A stretch of DNA of 18,656 nucleotides, taken from assembly GCA_047973085.1 (NCBI GenBank), contig JBKEBI010000077.1:1-18656 (forward strand), given 5' to 3'. How positions within the stretch are numbered: the first letter of the stretch is position 1; every line of letters starts with the position of its first letter. This document shows positions 1 to 6,819 of this stretch, piece after piece. The position numbers and the translations under genes are program-made. The stretch is from JBKEDG01 sp047973085 (GTDB lineage: Bacteria; Bacillota_I; Bacilli_A; JBKEDG01). Below the pieces are notes generated by a model. It was not told the DNA's origin. It saw only the letters and a list, made by a program, of their open reading frames with translations, and ran no database searches.

Positions 1-19
1 AACAAAGGAGAGATGTATA

Positions 20-961
20 TTGAACTCGTTTTTTAAATTACAAAATGAGAATACTATACAATCAATAAAAGATTTCTATCAGCAATGTAGTGGTTGTAAT
101 CAGTGCAGATGTTTGATGATGGAAGAACTAGACATTAATATGAAGAGTTTTAGTGAGAAAGTTAGTGATAGTTCATTCCATAAGGCAGAGGCTTTTTCTT
201 GTGTTGATTGTGGAGAGTGTAACTCAAAGTGTGGTATTGGCTTAGATGTTAGAAACGTTTTTGCTAGTATGAAGGAAGATGTAATTTGTCAAGTTGAAAA
301 TAATAAAATATTTAATACCCCATATATTCTACAAAAAAGGGTGAATACTAACCATAGTATAATAGCACCTAAAAGTAAAATAGTTTTTATGAGTGGATGT
401 TCACTAAAAAGAACGTTTCCCCACTTGATTCCTAAAATTTTTAAGCAGTTAAAAGATTTTAACCCTGAAATTGAAATGTATGATGGTTGTTGTACTAAAC
501 CAGTTAAACTATTAGGAAAAAAAGAATTGTATGAAAAATATATGAAAGAGTATCAGGAAAAATTTAAGAATACTACAATCATAACAGCCTGTTTTTCATG
601 TACAAAAATTTTAAAAGACTATGTGAATGTAGTTGGTATTTACGACTATATGTTGGATAATAATTTAATTAAGACAGAGAACTTAAATTTAGAATATAGT
701 GTAAAACTACCATGTCATATTGATGAGCAAAATATTAATTTTTGTAAAACAGTATGTGATATGAAAGGTATTAAGTCCATTGATTTTGATAGTACATGTT
801 GTGGAAGTGGAGGATTAATTGGTTTGACAAATCCAAAATTAAGTAAGAAATATAAAGATAAGTCTATTAGTAATCTTAGTTCACAAGAAATTCTTTGCTT
901 TTGTGCAGAGTGTAGTAGGAAACTTGGCAAAAATACAAAACATTTTCTAGAATTTTTATAG
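20..961 (+). CDS. HdrB-like Fe-S protein (N-terminal 4Fe-4S motifs plus two CCG domains)
   Basis: A 313-residue soluble protein that probably binds Fe-S clusters and moves electrons or reduces a disulfide. Seen: an N-terminal ferredoxin-like part with C23-x2-C26-x2-C29-x-C31 and C61-x2-C64-x2-C67-x3-C71, then two CCG (cysteine-rich, Pfam CCG type) domains: C127, C157-C158, C191-x2-C194, and C232, C260-C261, C295-x2-C298. This order is that of the HdrD / GlcF / LutA group (heterodisulfide reductase, glycolate or lactate oxidase Fe-S subunits). The first ferredoxin motif is atypical, with C31 instead of the usual fourth Cys and no Pro after it. No signal peptide, so it should be cytoplasmic. 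The start is a TTG with AAGGAG 9 nt upstream; the same frame stays open to base 2, so a longer form starting outside the window cannot be excluded. An upstream gene in another frame may end with the TAA at 34-36. It lies 9 nt before the first rhodanese lipoprotein. Its redox partner and substrate are unknown. Confidence 0.85.
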   Translation: MNSFFKLQNENTIQSIKDFYQQCSGCNQCRCLMMEELDINMKSFSEKVSDSSFHKAEAFSCVDCGECNSKCGIGLDVRNVFASMKEDVICQVENNKIFNTPYILQKRVNTNHSIIAPKSKIVFMSGCSLKRTFPHLIPKIFKQLKDFNPEIEMYDGCCTKPVKLLGKKELYEKYMKEYQEKFKNTTIITACFSCTKILKDYVNVVGIYDYMLDNNLIKTENLNLEYSVKLPCHIDEQNINFCKTVCDMKGIKSIDFDSTCCGSGGLIGLTNPKLSKKYKDKSISNLSSQEILCFCAECSRKLGKNTKHFLEFL

Positions 962-970
962 GAGAAAATA

Positions 971-1879
971 ATGAAAAAATTAGGTAAAATTGTAGTAGTT
1001 TTATCACTACTAGGTTTGATAGTTGGATGTAGTGAAAGTGAGGTAGAAGAATATGATTTTGATTCAGATAGCTTTTATCTTAATGCAAGTGAATTAAATG
1101 ATATGAAAGATGATGAAAATTTAATTATAATTGACGCAAGAAGCAATGATGATTACAATAAAGGTCATATTGAAGGTGCAATTAATGTTATTTGGCAACA
1201 GCTTTCAAATGTTGATGTAAATCCTGGTGAAGAAGGATTTGGTGTAGTTTTAGAACAAAACCAATTGCAAGATGTATTACAAAATTTAGGCTTTAATAAC
1301 GATAGTGAGATTGTTCTTTATTCAAATGGCGCAGATGGTTGGGGAGAAGATGGTCGTATTTTATGGTCACTTCTTATCAATGGAGTAGAAAACCTTAAGT
1401 TACTTGATGGTGGTTACAATGCTTGGACTAGCAAGGATTTTGCAACTTCAAAAGAAACTACAACTTTAAGTAAAGGAGATATTACTTTAAATAATTTTGA
1501 TAGTAGCATGGTTATTGATACCGATGAGCTTGTTAATTTAATTGATGATGGGAATGCAAAAATTATTGATACTCGTGAGGAAAAAGAATATGAAGGTGCT
1601 ATATTATATGGTGAAGCAAAAGGTGGAAAAATACCAACTTCAATTAATATTCCTTTTACAAGCTTATATAATGAGGATAATACAATAAAATCACAAGAAG
1701 AAGTAGATAAAATTATGGAAGAGAATGGAATAAGCAAAGAAGATAAAATTGTTACATATTGTACTGCAGGAATTAGAAGTGCAAGTATGTTTGTTACGTT
1801 AAAAACGTATGGATATGAAAATGTTGTTAACTACGATGAATCATTCTATCGTTGGTCTGCAGTAGAAGAGGTAGAGTAA
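971..1879 (+). CDS. Two-domain rhodanese lipoprotein (sulfurtransferase)
   Basis: A 302-residue surface lipoprotein with tandem rhodanese domains, the architecture of thiosulfate/3-mercaptopyruvate sulfurtransferases. Seen: a lipoprotein signal (MKK start, hydrophobic core, lipobox IVGC with C20), an acidic linker, domain 1 at about 37-150 with the rhodanese IIDARS and GHIEGAINV motifs but YSNGAD where the catalytic loop should be (no Cys), and domain 2 at about 180-300 with IIDTREEKEY and the active loop CTAGIRS starting at C264. So domain 1 is structural and domain 2 catalytic, as in classical tandem rhodaneses. Known for the family: the Cys carries a persulfide. Inferred: it acts outside the membrane, anchored by its lipid. 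AGGAG-like SD (ggagaaaata) before ATG. Its TAA shares a base with the next ATG (TAATG), so translation is likely coupled. The sulfur donor and acceptor cannot be told from the sequence. Confidence 0.9.
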   Translation: MKKLGKIVVVLSLLGLIVGCSESEVEEYDFDSDSFYLNASELNDMKDDENLIIIDARSNDDYNKGHIEGAINVIWQQLSNVDVNPGEEGFGVVLEQNQLQDVLQNLGFNNDSEIVLYSNGADGWGEDGRILWSLLINGVENLKLLDGGYNAWTSKDFATSKETTTLSKGDITLNNFDSSMVIDTDELVNLIDDGNAKIIDTREEKEYEGAILYGEAKGGKIPTSINIPFTSLYNEDNTIKSQEEVDKIMEENGISKEDKIVTYCTAGIRSASMFVTLKTYGYENVVNYDESFYRWSAVEEVE

Positions 1880-3177
1880 TGAAGAAAATTTTTATTATAA
1901 GCTTAGTTATCTCAATGTTTGCACCACTTGTAGGTTGTAGTGAAACTGACTTTGAAAGTGTAGATGCAGAATATGTTGAAGAAAACTTAGGTAGTGAAAA
2001 CTTTGTATTAATAGATGCACGTGAAAATTCATATTTTATAGGAAATATTAGTAAAGATACAGAAAATGGAGGACACATTACTGGAGCTACTGATTTTTCT
2101 GCAAGTTGGTTAGATGTTAAAGATGTAGATGAACGATTGGAAGCGGCAATAAAAGATAAAGGTATTGATAAAAATACTGAAGTAGTTGTATATGATACAA
2201 ATGGAAAAGATGCCAAAGCAGTAGCAAGCTATTTTAACAAAGAAGGAATTGAAGATGTAAAGATTTTTTCTGCAAAAGATTATATTAATGAAAATGCAGA
2301 TAAACTTACAAGTTATGAAAACTATCAATATTTTCTACCAGCATACGGAGTAAATCAATTATTGGAAGGTAATGATTATCAAGGAATAGATGCAGATAGT
2401 GTAAAATTCTTTGAAGCTTCATGGGGTGGAGAAGAAACAAGTTATGTAGCTGGACATATTCCAACAAGTGTGCATATTAACACAGATGAAATTGAATCTG
2501 AACCACTTTGGAGTCTAAATGACGATGCTGATTTAATTGAGTTCTTAAATAATAATGGAATTATGAAAGAAGATGCGATTATTTTAAGTGGTAAGAGCGG
2601 TGATATGGCAGTTGCCAGAATTGCAGTGGTTTTAAGATATTTAGGTATAGATAATGTACATATTTTAAGTGGTGGTATCGAGGCGTATGAACGTGCTGGA
2701 TATGAAATTGAAACAGACTCAAATGCAAAAGTATCGGGGCAGACTGATATTAGTGAACCACTAAATCCAGATTTAATTGATACTATTGATGAGGCTAAGA
2801 CAATTATTGCAACAGATGGATATGAACTAGTTGATGTAAGAACAGAAGAAGAGTGGCTAGGTGAAACTTCTGGTTATGATTATGTTGAAGCAAGGGGTAG
2901 AATTAAAGGTGCAGTTTTTCATGGAAGCGATAAAGCTGATGTTCTTGATTATATTAATGTAGATGGAACGATGAGAAACTTTGATGAAGTTCTTGCTATG
3001 TGGGAAGAAGCTGGAATTAATACTGATGATCATTTATCATTTTATTGTGGAACTGGATGGCGAACTTCTGAGATTTTAATGTATGGGAATACTTACGGAA
3101 AATCTAATTTATCAATGTATTCAAATGGATGGGCTGAATGGAGCGTTTACGAAGCTGATGAAGTAGAGGCAGGGTAA
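1879..3177 (+). CDS. Three-domain rhodanese lipoprotein, copy 1
   Basis: A 432-residue lipoprotein with three rhodanese-like domains. The start is the ATG that overlaps the previous stop (TAATG); the open frame runs further back, but only this start gives the MKK signal peptide and lipobox LVGC with C20. Domain 1, about 28-140, has FVLIDAREN and GGHITGATDF, but D106 stands at the catalytic-Cys position (VVVYDTNG). Domain 2, about 165-285, has GHIPTSVHIN and ILSGKSGD with S237 in that place. Domain 3, about 300-432, has ELVDVRTEEEW and the intact loop CGTGWRTS from C390. So only the last domain should carry persulfide; the other two are probably scaffold or ligand-binding domains. No transmembrane segment after the signal, so the body should face outward. 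It is paralogous to the next gene along its full length. Substrate unknown. Confidence 0.9.
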   Translation: MKKIFIISLVISMFAPLVGCSETDFESVDAEYVEENLGSENFVLIDARENSYFIGNISKDTENGGHITGATDFSASWLDVKDVDERLEAAIKDKGIDKNTEVVVYDTNGKDAKAVASYFNKEGIEDVKIFSAKDYINENADKLTSYENYQYFLPAYGVNQLLEGNDYQGIDADSVKFFEASWGGEETSYVAGHIPTSVHINTDEIESEPLWSLNDDADLIEFLNNNGIMKEDAIILSGKSGDMAVARIAVVLRYLGIDNVHILSGGIEAYERAGYEIETDSNAKVSGQTDISEPLNPDLIDTIDEAKTIIATDGYELVDVRTEEEWLGETSGYDYVEARGRIKGAVFHGSDKADVLDYINVDGTMRNFDEVLAMWEEAGINTDDHLSFYCGTGWRTSEILMYGNTYGKSNLSMYSNGWAEWSVYEADEVEAG

Positions 3178-3210
3178 GAAGTTTTAAATATATTATTAAG
3201 GGAGAAATTT

Positions 3211-4533
3211 ATGAAGAAATTAATTATTTTAACAACAGTTGCTAGTTTCTTTTTAGCATTAGTGGGTTGTGAAAGCAAAGAAGAGAAAGATTTTGATACA
3301 GTAGATGCAGAGTATATTGAAGAAAATTTAGGTAGTGAAAACTTTGTATTAATAGATGCTCGTGATAATTCGTATTTTATTGGAAATACTAGTGAAGATA
3401 CAGAAAATGGTGGGCATATAACAGGTGCTACTGATTTTTCTGCGAATTGGCTAGATGTTAAAGATGTAGATGAGCGCTTAGCAGTAGCTATGGAAGATAA
3501 AGGAATTAATGAAGATATAGAAGTTGTTGTATATGATACAAATGAAGAAGATGCAATAGCTGTAGCAGAATATTTTACTAAAGAAGGAATTGAAGATGTA
3601 AAGATTTTTTCTGCAAAAGATTATATTAATGAAAATGCAGATAAACTTACTAGCTATGAAAACTATCAATATTTCCTTCCTGCATATGGTGTAAATCAAT
3701 TATTAGAAGGTAATGATTATCAAGGAATAAAAGCAGATAATGTAAAATTCTTTGAAGCATCTTGGGGAGAAGAGGAAGTAAGTTATACAAATGGACATGT
3801 TCCAACAAGTGTGCATATTAACACAGATGAAATTGAATCTGCACCATTATGGAGTTTAAATTCTGATGAAGATTTAATTAAATTCTTGGATAATAATGGA
3901 ATAATGAAAGATGATACTATTATCTTAAGTGGGAATGGTGGACATATGGCTACAAGTAGAATTGCGGTGATTTTGAGATACTTAGGAGTTGAAGATGTTC
4001 ATATTTTAAATGGTGGTATTGAAGCTTATGAGCGAGCAGGTTATGAGCTTGAGACGGATTCTAATCCTAAAGTAGCAGAGAAAACTGATATTATTCAACC
4101 ACTAAATCCAGATTTGATTGATACTATGGATGAAGCAAAAGAAATTATTAGTTCAGATGATAGTATTTTACTTGATATTAGAACTGAGGCAGAGTGGCTA
4201 GGAGAAACATCTGGATATAGCGATCTTGAAAATCAAGGTAGAATTAAAGGTGCTATTTTTCATGGTGGAGTTAAAGGTGAAACACCTGGAGATGTATTTG
4301 ACTATACAAATGTAGATGGAACAATGAGAAATTTTGATGAAGTATTAGCTATGTGGGAAAATGCTGGTATTGATTACGAAAAGCATTTATCATTTTATTG
4401 TGGTAGTGGTTGGAGAACTGCTGAGGTACTAATGTATGGGAATACTTATGGAATGGACAATCTTTCTATGTATTCTAATGGTTGGTACGAATGGAGCACA
4501 TATATGAGCGATGAAATTGAAACTGGTAAATAA
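3211..4533 (+). CDS. Three-domain rhodanese lipoprotein, copy 2
   Basis: A 440-residue paralogue of the preceding gene, with the same layout. The signal peptide has lipobox LVGC (C20). Domains 1 and 2 again lack the catalytic Cys (VVVYDTNE and ILSGNGGH in the loop positions); domain 3 has CGSGWRTA from C397. Compared with copy 1 it has a slightly longer linker after C20 and a four-residue insertion (GETPG region, just before VFDYTNVDGT). Most of the mature protein aligns without gaps, and several stretches are identical even at third codon positions, so the duplication is recent or maintained by gene conversion. SD GGGAG lies 7 nt before ATG, in a 33-nt gap with no terminator, so it belongs to the same operon. 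Two near-identical active copies suggest dosage or slightly different partners; this is inference. Confidence 0.9.
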   Translation: MKKLIILTTVASFFLALVGCESKEEKDFDTVDAEYIEENLGSENFVLIDARDNSYFIGNTSEDTENGGHITGATDFSANWLDVKDVDERLAVAMEDKGINEDIEVVVYDTNEEDAIAVAEYFTKEGIEDVKIFSAKDYINENADKLTSYENYQYFLPAYGVNQLLEGNDYQGIKADNVKFFEASWGEEEVSYTNGHVPTSVHINTDEIESAPLWSLNSDEDLIKFLDNNGIMKDDTIILSGNGGHMATSRIAVILRYLGVEDVHILNGGIEAYERAGYELETDSNPKVAEKTDIIQPLNPDLIDTMDEAKEIISSDDSILLDIRTEAEWLGETSGYSDLENQGRIKGAIFHGGVKGETPGDVFDYTNVDGTMRNFDEVLAMWENAGIDYEKHLSFYCGSGWRTAEVLMYGNTYGMDNLSMYSNGWYEWSTYMSDEIETGK

Positions 4534-4969
4534 TATTTTTAAAACCTTGCTGGTAATTTTAATAGTTGCTATAATTAGTCTTATATTTATAAGTGATAAT
4601 TATTTAAAAACTAGTATGGGATATTATCGCATTATGTTTCGTTTTCAAGAAGATTTTAGTGATAGCTTTAATTCATTGTTTGTAATATATAGTGCTGTAA
4701 TGTTCATCATTACATTTATTGGTAAGTGGAAATTTGGTTTACGCATAAAACATGCTATAGTATTTATAGTACTGATTATAATTAATTATAGTGCTTATTT
4801 GTTTTTGCCAGAATATTTAAATAAAAGTGTTGTTACACTTGTATTATTTTTAATGTTAGTGCCTTCATTATTATTGACTTATACAATAAAAAATGTAAAG
4901 TATATTAATATTTTAATTATAGTAATTGCATTGATTACTGTGTGTTTAATAGGTGTAAATTATATATAG
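4511..4969 (+). CDS. Small five-helix membrane protein, unknown function
   Basis: A 152-residue integral membrane protein that I do not recognise. Seen: a short basic N-terminus (MKLKLVNN) and five hydrophobic stretches at about 9-28, 54-71, 79-98, 105-126 and 131-151, with a charged, aromatic loop (RIMFRFQEDFSDSF) after the first. No motif of a transporter or enzyme is visible. The ATG lies inside the end of the preceding gene (23-nt overlap) and has no good SD of its own, so it probably depends on translational coupling to the rhodanese gene. Last gene of the operon, followed by hairpins. Being co-transcribed with three surface rhodaneses and an Fe-S protein suggests it anchors or serves them in the membrane; this is context only. 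A start further downstream is possible. Confidence 0.65.
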   Translation: MKLKLVNNIFKTLLVILIVAIISLIFISDNYLKTSMGYYRIMFRFQEDFSDSFNSLFVIYSAVMFIITFIGKWKFGLRIKHAIVFIVLIIINYSAYLFLPEYLNKSVVTLVLFLMLVPSLLLTYTIKNVKYINILIIVIALITVCLIGVNYI

Positions 4970-5028
4970 ATTTTTTATGTTTGATATTAATAATAAAAAA
5001 ATTTTAAAAAGCACAAAATAAGCACAAC

Positions 5029-5130
5029 TAGGGTATATAATATATTTGTAGTTGAAAGACTACAAATAAAATAAATTATATTCCCCCTATATTAATTATG
5101 TAAAGGCAACCGCAAGGTTGTTTTTACATG
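5029..5130 (+). ncRNA. Possible small structured RNA or structured 3' end of the rhodanese operon
   Basis: In the gene-free stretch 4970-5191 a chain of complementary segments can be read: TAGGG (5029-5033) with CCCTA (5085-5089); ATATAAT (5035-5041) with ATTATAT (5075-5081); inside these a hairpin of about ten pairs (5043-5052 with 5059-5068, loop TGAAAG); and then the GCAA-tetraloop hairpin 5098-5129 followed by little single-stranded sequence. A closing stem around a hairpin, followed by a terminator, is how a small RNA looks, but in such AT-rich DNA short stems arise easily, and TATAAT at 5036-5041 could instead be a promoter -10 box. No known RNA family recognised and no gene follows on this strand. 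Confidence 0.25.
5098..5129 (+). terminator. Hairpin with GCAA tetraloop, probable terminator of the rhodanese operon
   Basis: Bases 5098-5111 pair with 5116-5129 (14 pairs, two of them G-U) around the loop GCAA; the core is CAACC-GCAA-GGTTG and the descending arm carries the run TTTTT at 5121-5125. It lies about 130 nt past the last gene of the plus-strand operon. Confidence 0.7.
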
Positions 5131-5139
5131 TTTAGAAAC

Positions 5140-5183
5140 AAACTAAAAACACTTTCTTGATAACAAAAAAGTGTTTTTAGTTT
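5140..5183. terminator. Perfect 16-bp inverted repeat between convergent units
   Basis: 5140-5155 is the exact reverse complement of 5168-5183, with a 12-nt loop. The arms carry A- and T-runs on both sides, so it can stop transcription in both directions. It sits 8 nt past the stop of nox (minus strand) and downstream of the rhodanese operon (plus strand). Confidence 0.8.
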
Positions 5184-5191
5184 ATTATTTA

Positions 5192-6541
5192 TTAAAGTTT
5201 TTTTAAAGCTTCAAGTCCAGCTAAAGTAATAAAGTTAACTGGTTTATTAAAATGTGGTAGGAAGAATAAATCAAGTAACGCAAGCTTATCAATTGTATAT
5301 TTTTCTTGGATTGCCAAACTGAAGAAATGATTAGCTAGTGTAATATCTGCTTTTGAAGCTATTTGAGCCCCTATAATTTCTTTATTGTCTTTTCTCCAAA
5401 TAACTTTTAAAGTTACTTCATCATTTTCACACATAAACTCAGGTCTAATATTATCAGTGACTGTTACGCTATCAACTTCAATGCCAAGTTTTTGTGCACC
5501 TTTTTGTGTTAAGCCTGTTGAGCATAGTGTTTGTCCAAATACATGAATTGCATTTGATCCTTGAACACCTTGCATCGCAAATGGTGTACCTGCCGCATTA
5601 TGAGCGGCAACTATACCTGTTCTAACGGCATTTGTAGCAAGAGCAATGTGTTCTTTTTGCCCACTTGCATTGTTATAAATTGTAGCACAGTCTCCTATTG
5701 CATAAACTCCAGGGATAGAAGTTTCCTGGTTGTTGTTTACAACAATTGCTCCACGATTATCAAATTCAAGTTTAGAGTCAGCAACAATCTCAGTAAGTGG
5801 TTTAAATCCAACAGAAAGTAGAACTAAATCAACATCATAGCTATTCTTATCAGTAACAACTTTTTTTACTTTATTATTTTCTCCAATTATTTCTTCTAAA
5901 GTTTCATTGGTTGCCATTACTACATTATTACTTTCAATAGCTTCATGCATTAGAGTAGTAAACTCACTATCATAGTAATTATTAACAACATCTTCATTAC
6001 TAATTAATACTACTTCTTTACCATTTTGAATAAAGGCTTCTGCAAGTTCTACACCGATATAACCTGCACCTACAACTGCAACCTTTTTGATGTTATCATT
6101 TTCAATAATTTCAATAGCTTTTTGGGCATGTTGAAATAATTTTGCATAAATAACATTTTCTAGTTCTATACCTGGTATTTTTGGTGTGATTGGCCAAGAG
6201 CCAAGAGCTAAAATTAATTTATCATACGTATCGATAAATTCTCTACCTGTATTTAAATCTTTTACAGTAACTTCTTTTTTGTCAAAGTCAATAGCAGTTA
6301 TATCATGTTCCATATAAACATCAGCCCCAAGACTTTTTAACTGTTCTGGGTTTGAATAAAATAATCCATCAGCTCCACCTATTACTTTTCCAATCCATAA
6401 CGCCATTCCACACCCTAAAAATGAAATATTATTATTTCTATCATATGTAGTAACTTTTACACTTTCTTTATAATCATTTGCAAGTGTTACTACAGCATGG
6501 GTACCTGCATGATTTGTTCCTACAACTATTACTTTTTCCAT
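5192..6541 (-). CDS. nox: Water-forming NADH oxidase (FAD, single redox Cys)
   Basis: A 449-residue flavoprotein disulfide reductase that reduces O2 to water with NADH, regenerating NAD+ and removing oxygen. Seen: FAD motif VVGTNHAGT at 6-14 with the conserved His11; the redox Cys44 in SFLGCGMALWIG, which is the NADH-oxidase form of this motif (CoA-disulfide reductases have a different surrounding); NAD motif VVGAGYIGVELAEAF near 155-169; GVYAIGDCA near 280; and the C-terminal FFLPHFNKPVNFIT dimerisation motif, where the Cys44 region packs. Length matches the streptococcal and lactobacillar enzymes. ATG preceded by AAGGAGGA. Monocistronic by layout: its own promoter at 6576-6604 and a terminator directly behind. 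A CoA- or persulfide-reducing activity is the alternative within this family and would be interesting beside rhodaneses, but the motifs favour the oxidase. Confidence 0.92.
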   Translation of the reverse strand: MEKVIVVGTNHAGTHAVVTLANDYKESVKVTTYDRNNNISFLGCGMALWIGKVIGGADGLFYSNPEQLKSLGADVYMEHDITAIDFDKKEVTVKDLNTGREFIDTYDKLILALGSWPITPKIPGIELENVIYAKLFQHAQKAIEIIENDNIKKVAVVGAGYIGVELAEAFIQNGKEVVLISNEDVVNNYYDSEFTTLMHEAIESNNVVMATNETLEEIIGENNKVKKVVTDKNSYDVDLVLLSVGFKPLTEIVADSKLEFDNRGAIVVNNNQETSIPGVYAIGDCATIYNNASGQKEHIALATNAVRTGIVAAHNAAGTPFAMQGVQGSNAIHVFGQTLCSTGLTQKGAQKLGIEVDSVTVTDNIRPEFMCENDEVTLKVIWRKDNKEIIGAQIASKADITLANHFFSLAIQEKYTIDKLALLDLFFLPHFNKPVNFITLAGLEALKKL

Positions 6542-6575
6542 TATTCTTCCTCCTTATGTTTTTCTAGTTAATTCA

Positions 6576-6604
6576 ATTATATTTACAAAATAAAAAAAAT
6601 TCAA
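6576..6604 (-). promoter_or_regulatory. Sigma-A-type promoter of nox
   Basis: On the minus strand TTGAAT (6599-6604) and TATAAT (6576-6581) are 17 bp apart. Transcription would start near 6569, giving a leader of about 28 nt with the AAGGAGGA site. No operator-like repeat is evident. Confidence 0.7.
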
Positions 6605-6688
6605 ATAATATGATAATTTTTATATATTATAAATTACTAATTTTATCAAAATATAACTAAATTTAATGGGATTATTTTCAATATATCC

Positions 6689-6717
6689 TTGATTTTTAAA
6701 GGATAAAAAGATATAAT
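6689..6717 (+). promoter_or_regulatory. Sigma-A-type promoter of rpsB
   Basis: TTGATT (6689-6694) and TATAAT (6712-6717) with a 17-bp spacer, a near-consensus promoter. Start expected near 6724, leaving a leader of about 96 nt. The rest of the AT-rich stretch 6605-6688 between the two divergent promoters shows nothing else. Confidence 0.8.
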
Positions 6718-6723
6718 AGTGTG

Positions 6724-6819
6724 GTAGTTAAAAATCACACGAGTTGATTGTTATCTCTAGTGCCGAAAGGTGAGGTAATTTCGAAACCGTGGAAGAAAAA
6801 CAAAAAAGGAGAGAATTTT
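6724..6819 (+). promoter_or_regulatory. rpsB 5' leader, possible regulatory RNA
   Basis: About 96 nt between the predicted start and ATG, noticeably less AT-rich than the surrounding spacer. It contains a TGCC-GAAA-GGTG hairpin with a GNRA loop (about 6762-6773), a GAG/CTC pairing possibility and GGT/ACC around ATTTCGAA. Ribosomal protein genes are often controlled by binding of their own product to such leaders; no known family is recognised, so function is unproven. It ends with the SD AAAGGAGAG. Confidence 0.3.

Noticed and set aside
13..36. Seven-codon upstream ORF before the Fe-S gene
   Set aside because: Its ATG is only 2 nt from the SD, too close for use. The frame is open from base 1, so it is more likely the tail of an upstream gene.
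1879..4533. Insertion sequence or transposon as cause of the rhodanese duplication
   Set aside because: No transposase, terminal inverted repeats or target-site repeats around the two copies; tandem duplication by recombination is enough.
5561..5821. Cys- and Ser-rich open frame of 86 codons antisense to nox
   Set aside because: It lies wholly in the conserved NADH-oxidase coding sequence and is the usual shadow frame of AT-rich genes.
5192..6541. CoA-disulfide or persulfide reductase that would complete the sulfur system
   Set aside because: The Cys motif SFLGCGMALWIG and the C-terminal FFLPHFNKP are those of water-forming NADH oxidase, and the gene is convergent with the rhodanese operon and has its own promoter and terminator.
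6724..6819. Known riboswitch (SAM, lysine, TPP, T-box, purine) in the rpsB leader
   Set aside because: None of the conserved core motifs of these classes could be found by reading; only a simple GNRA hairpin.
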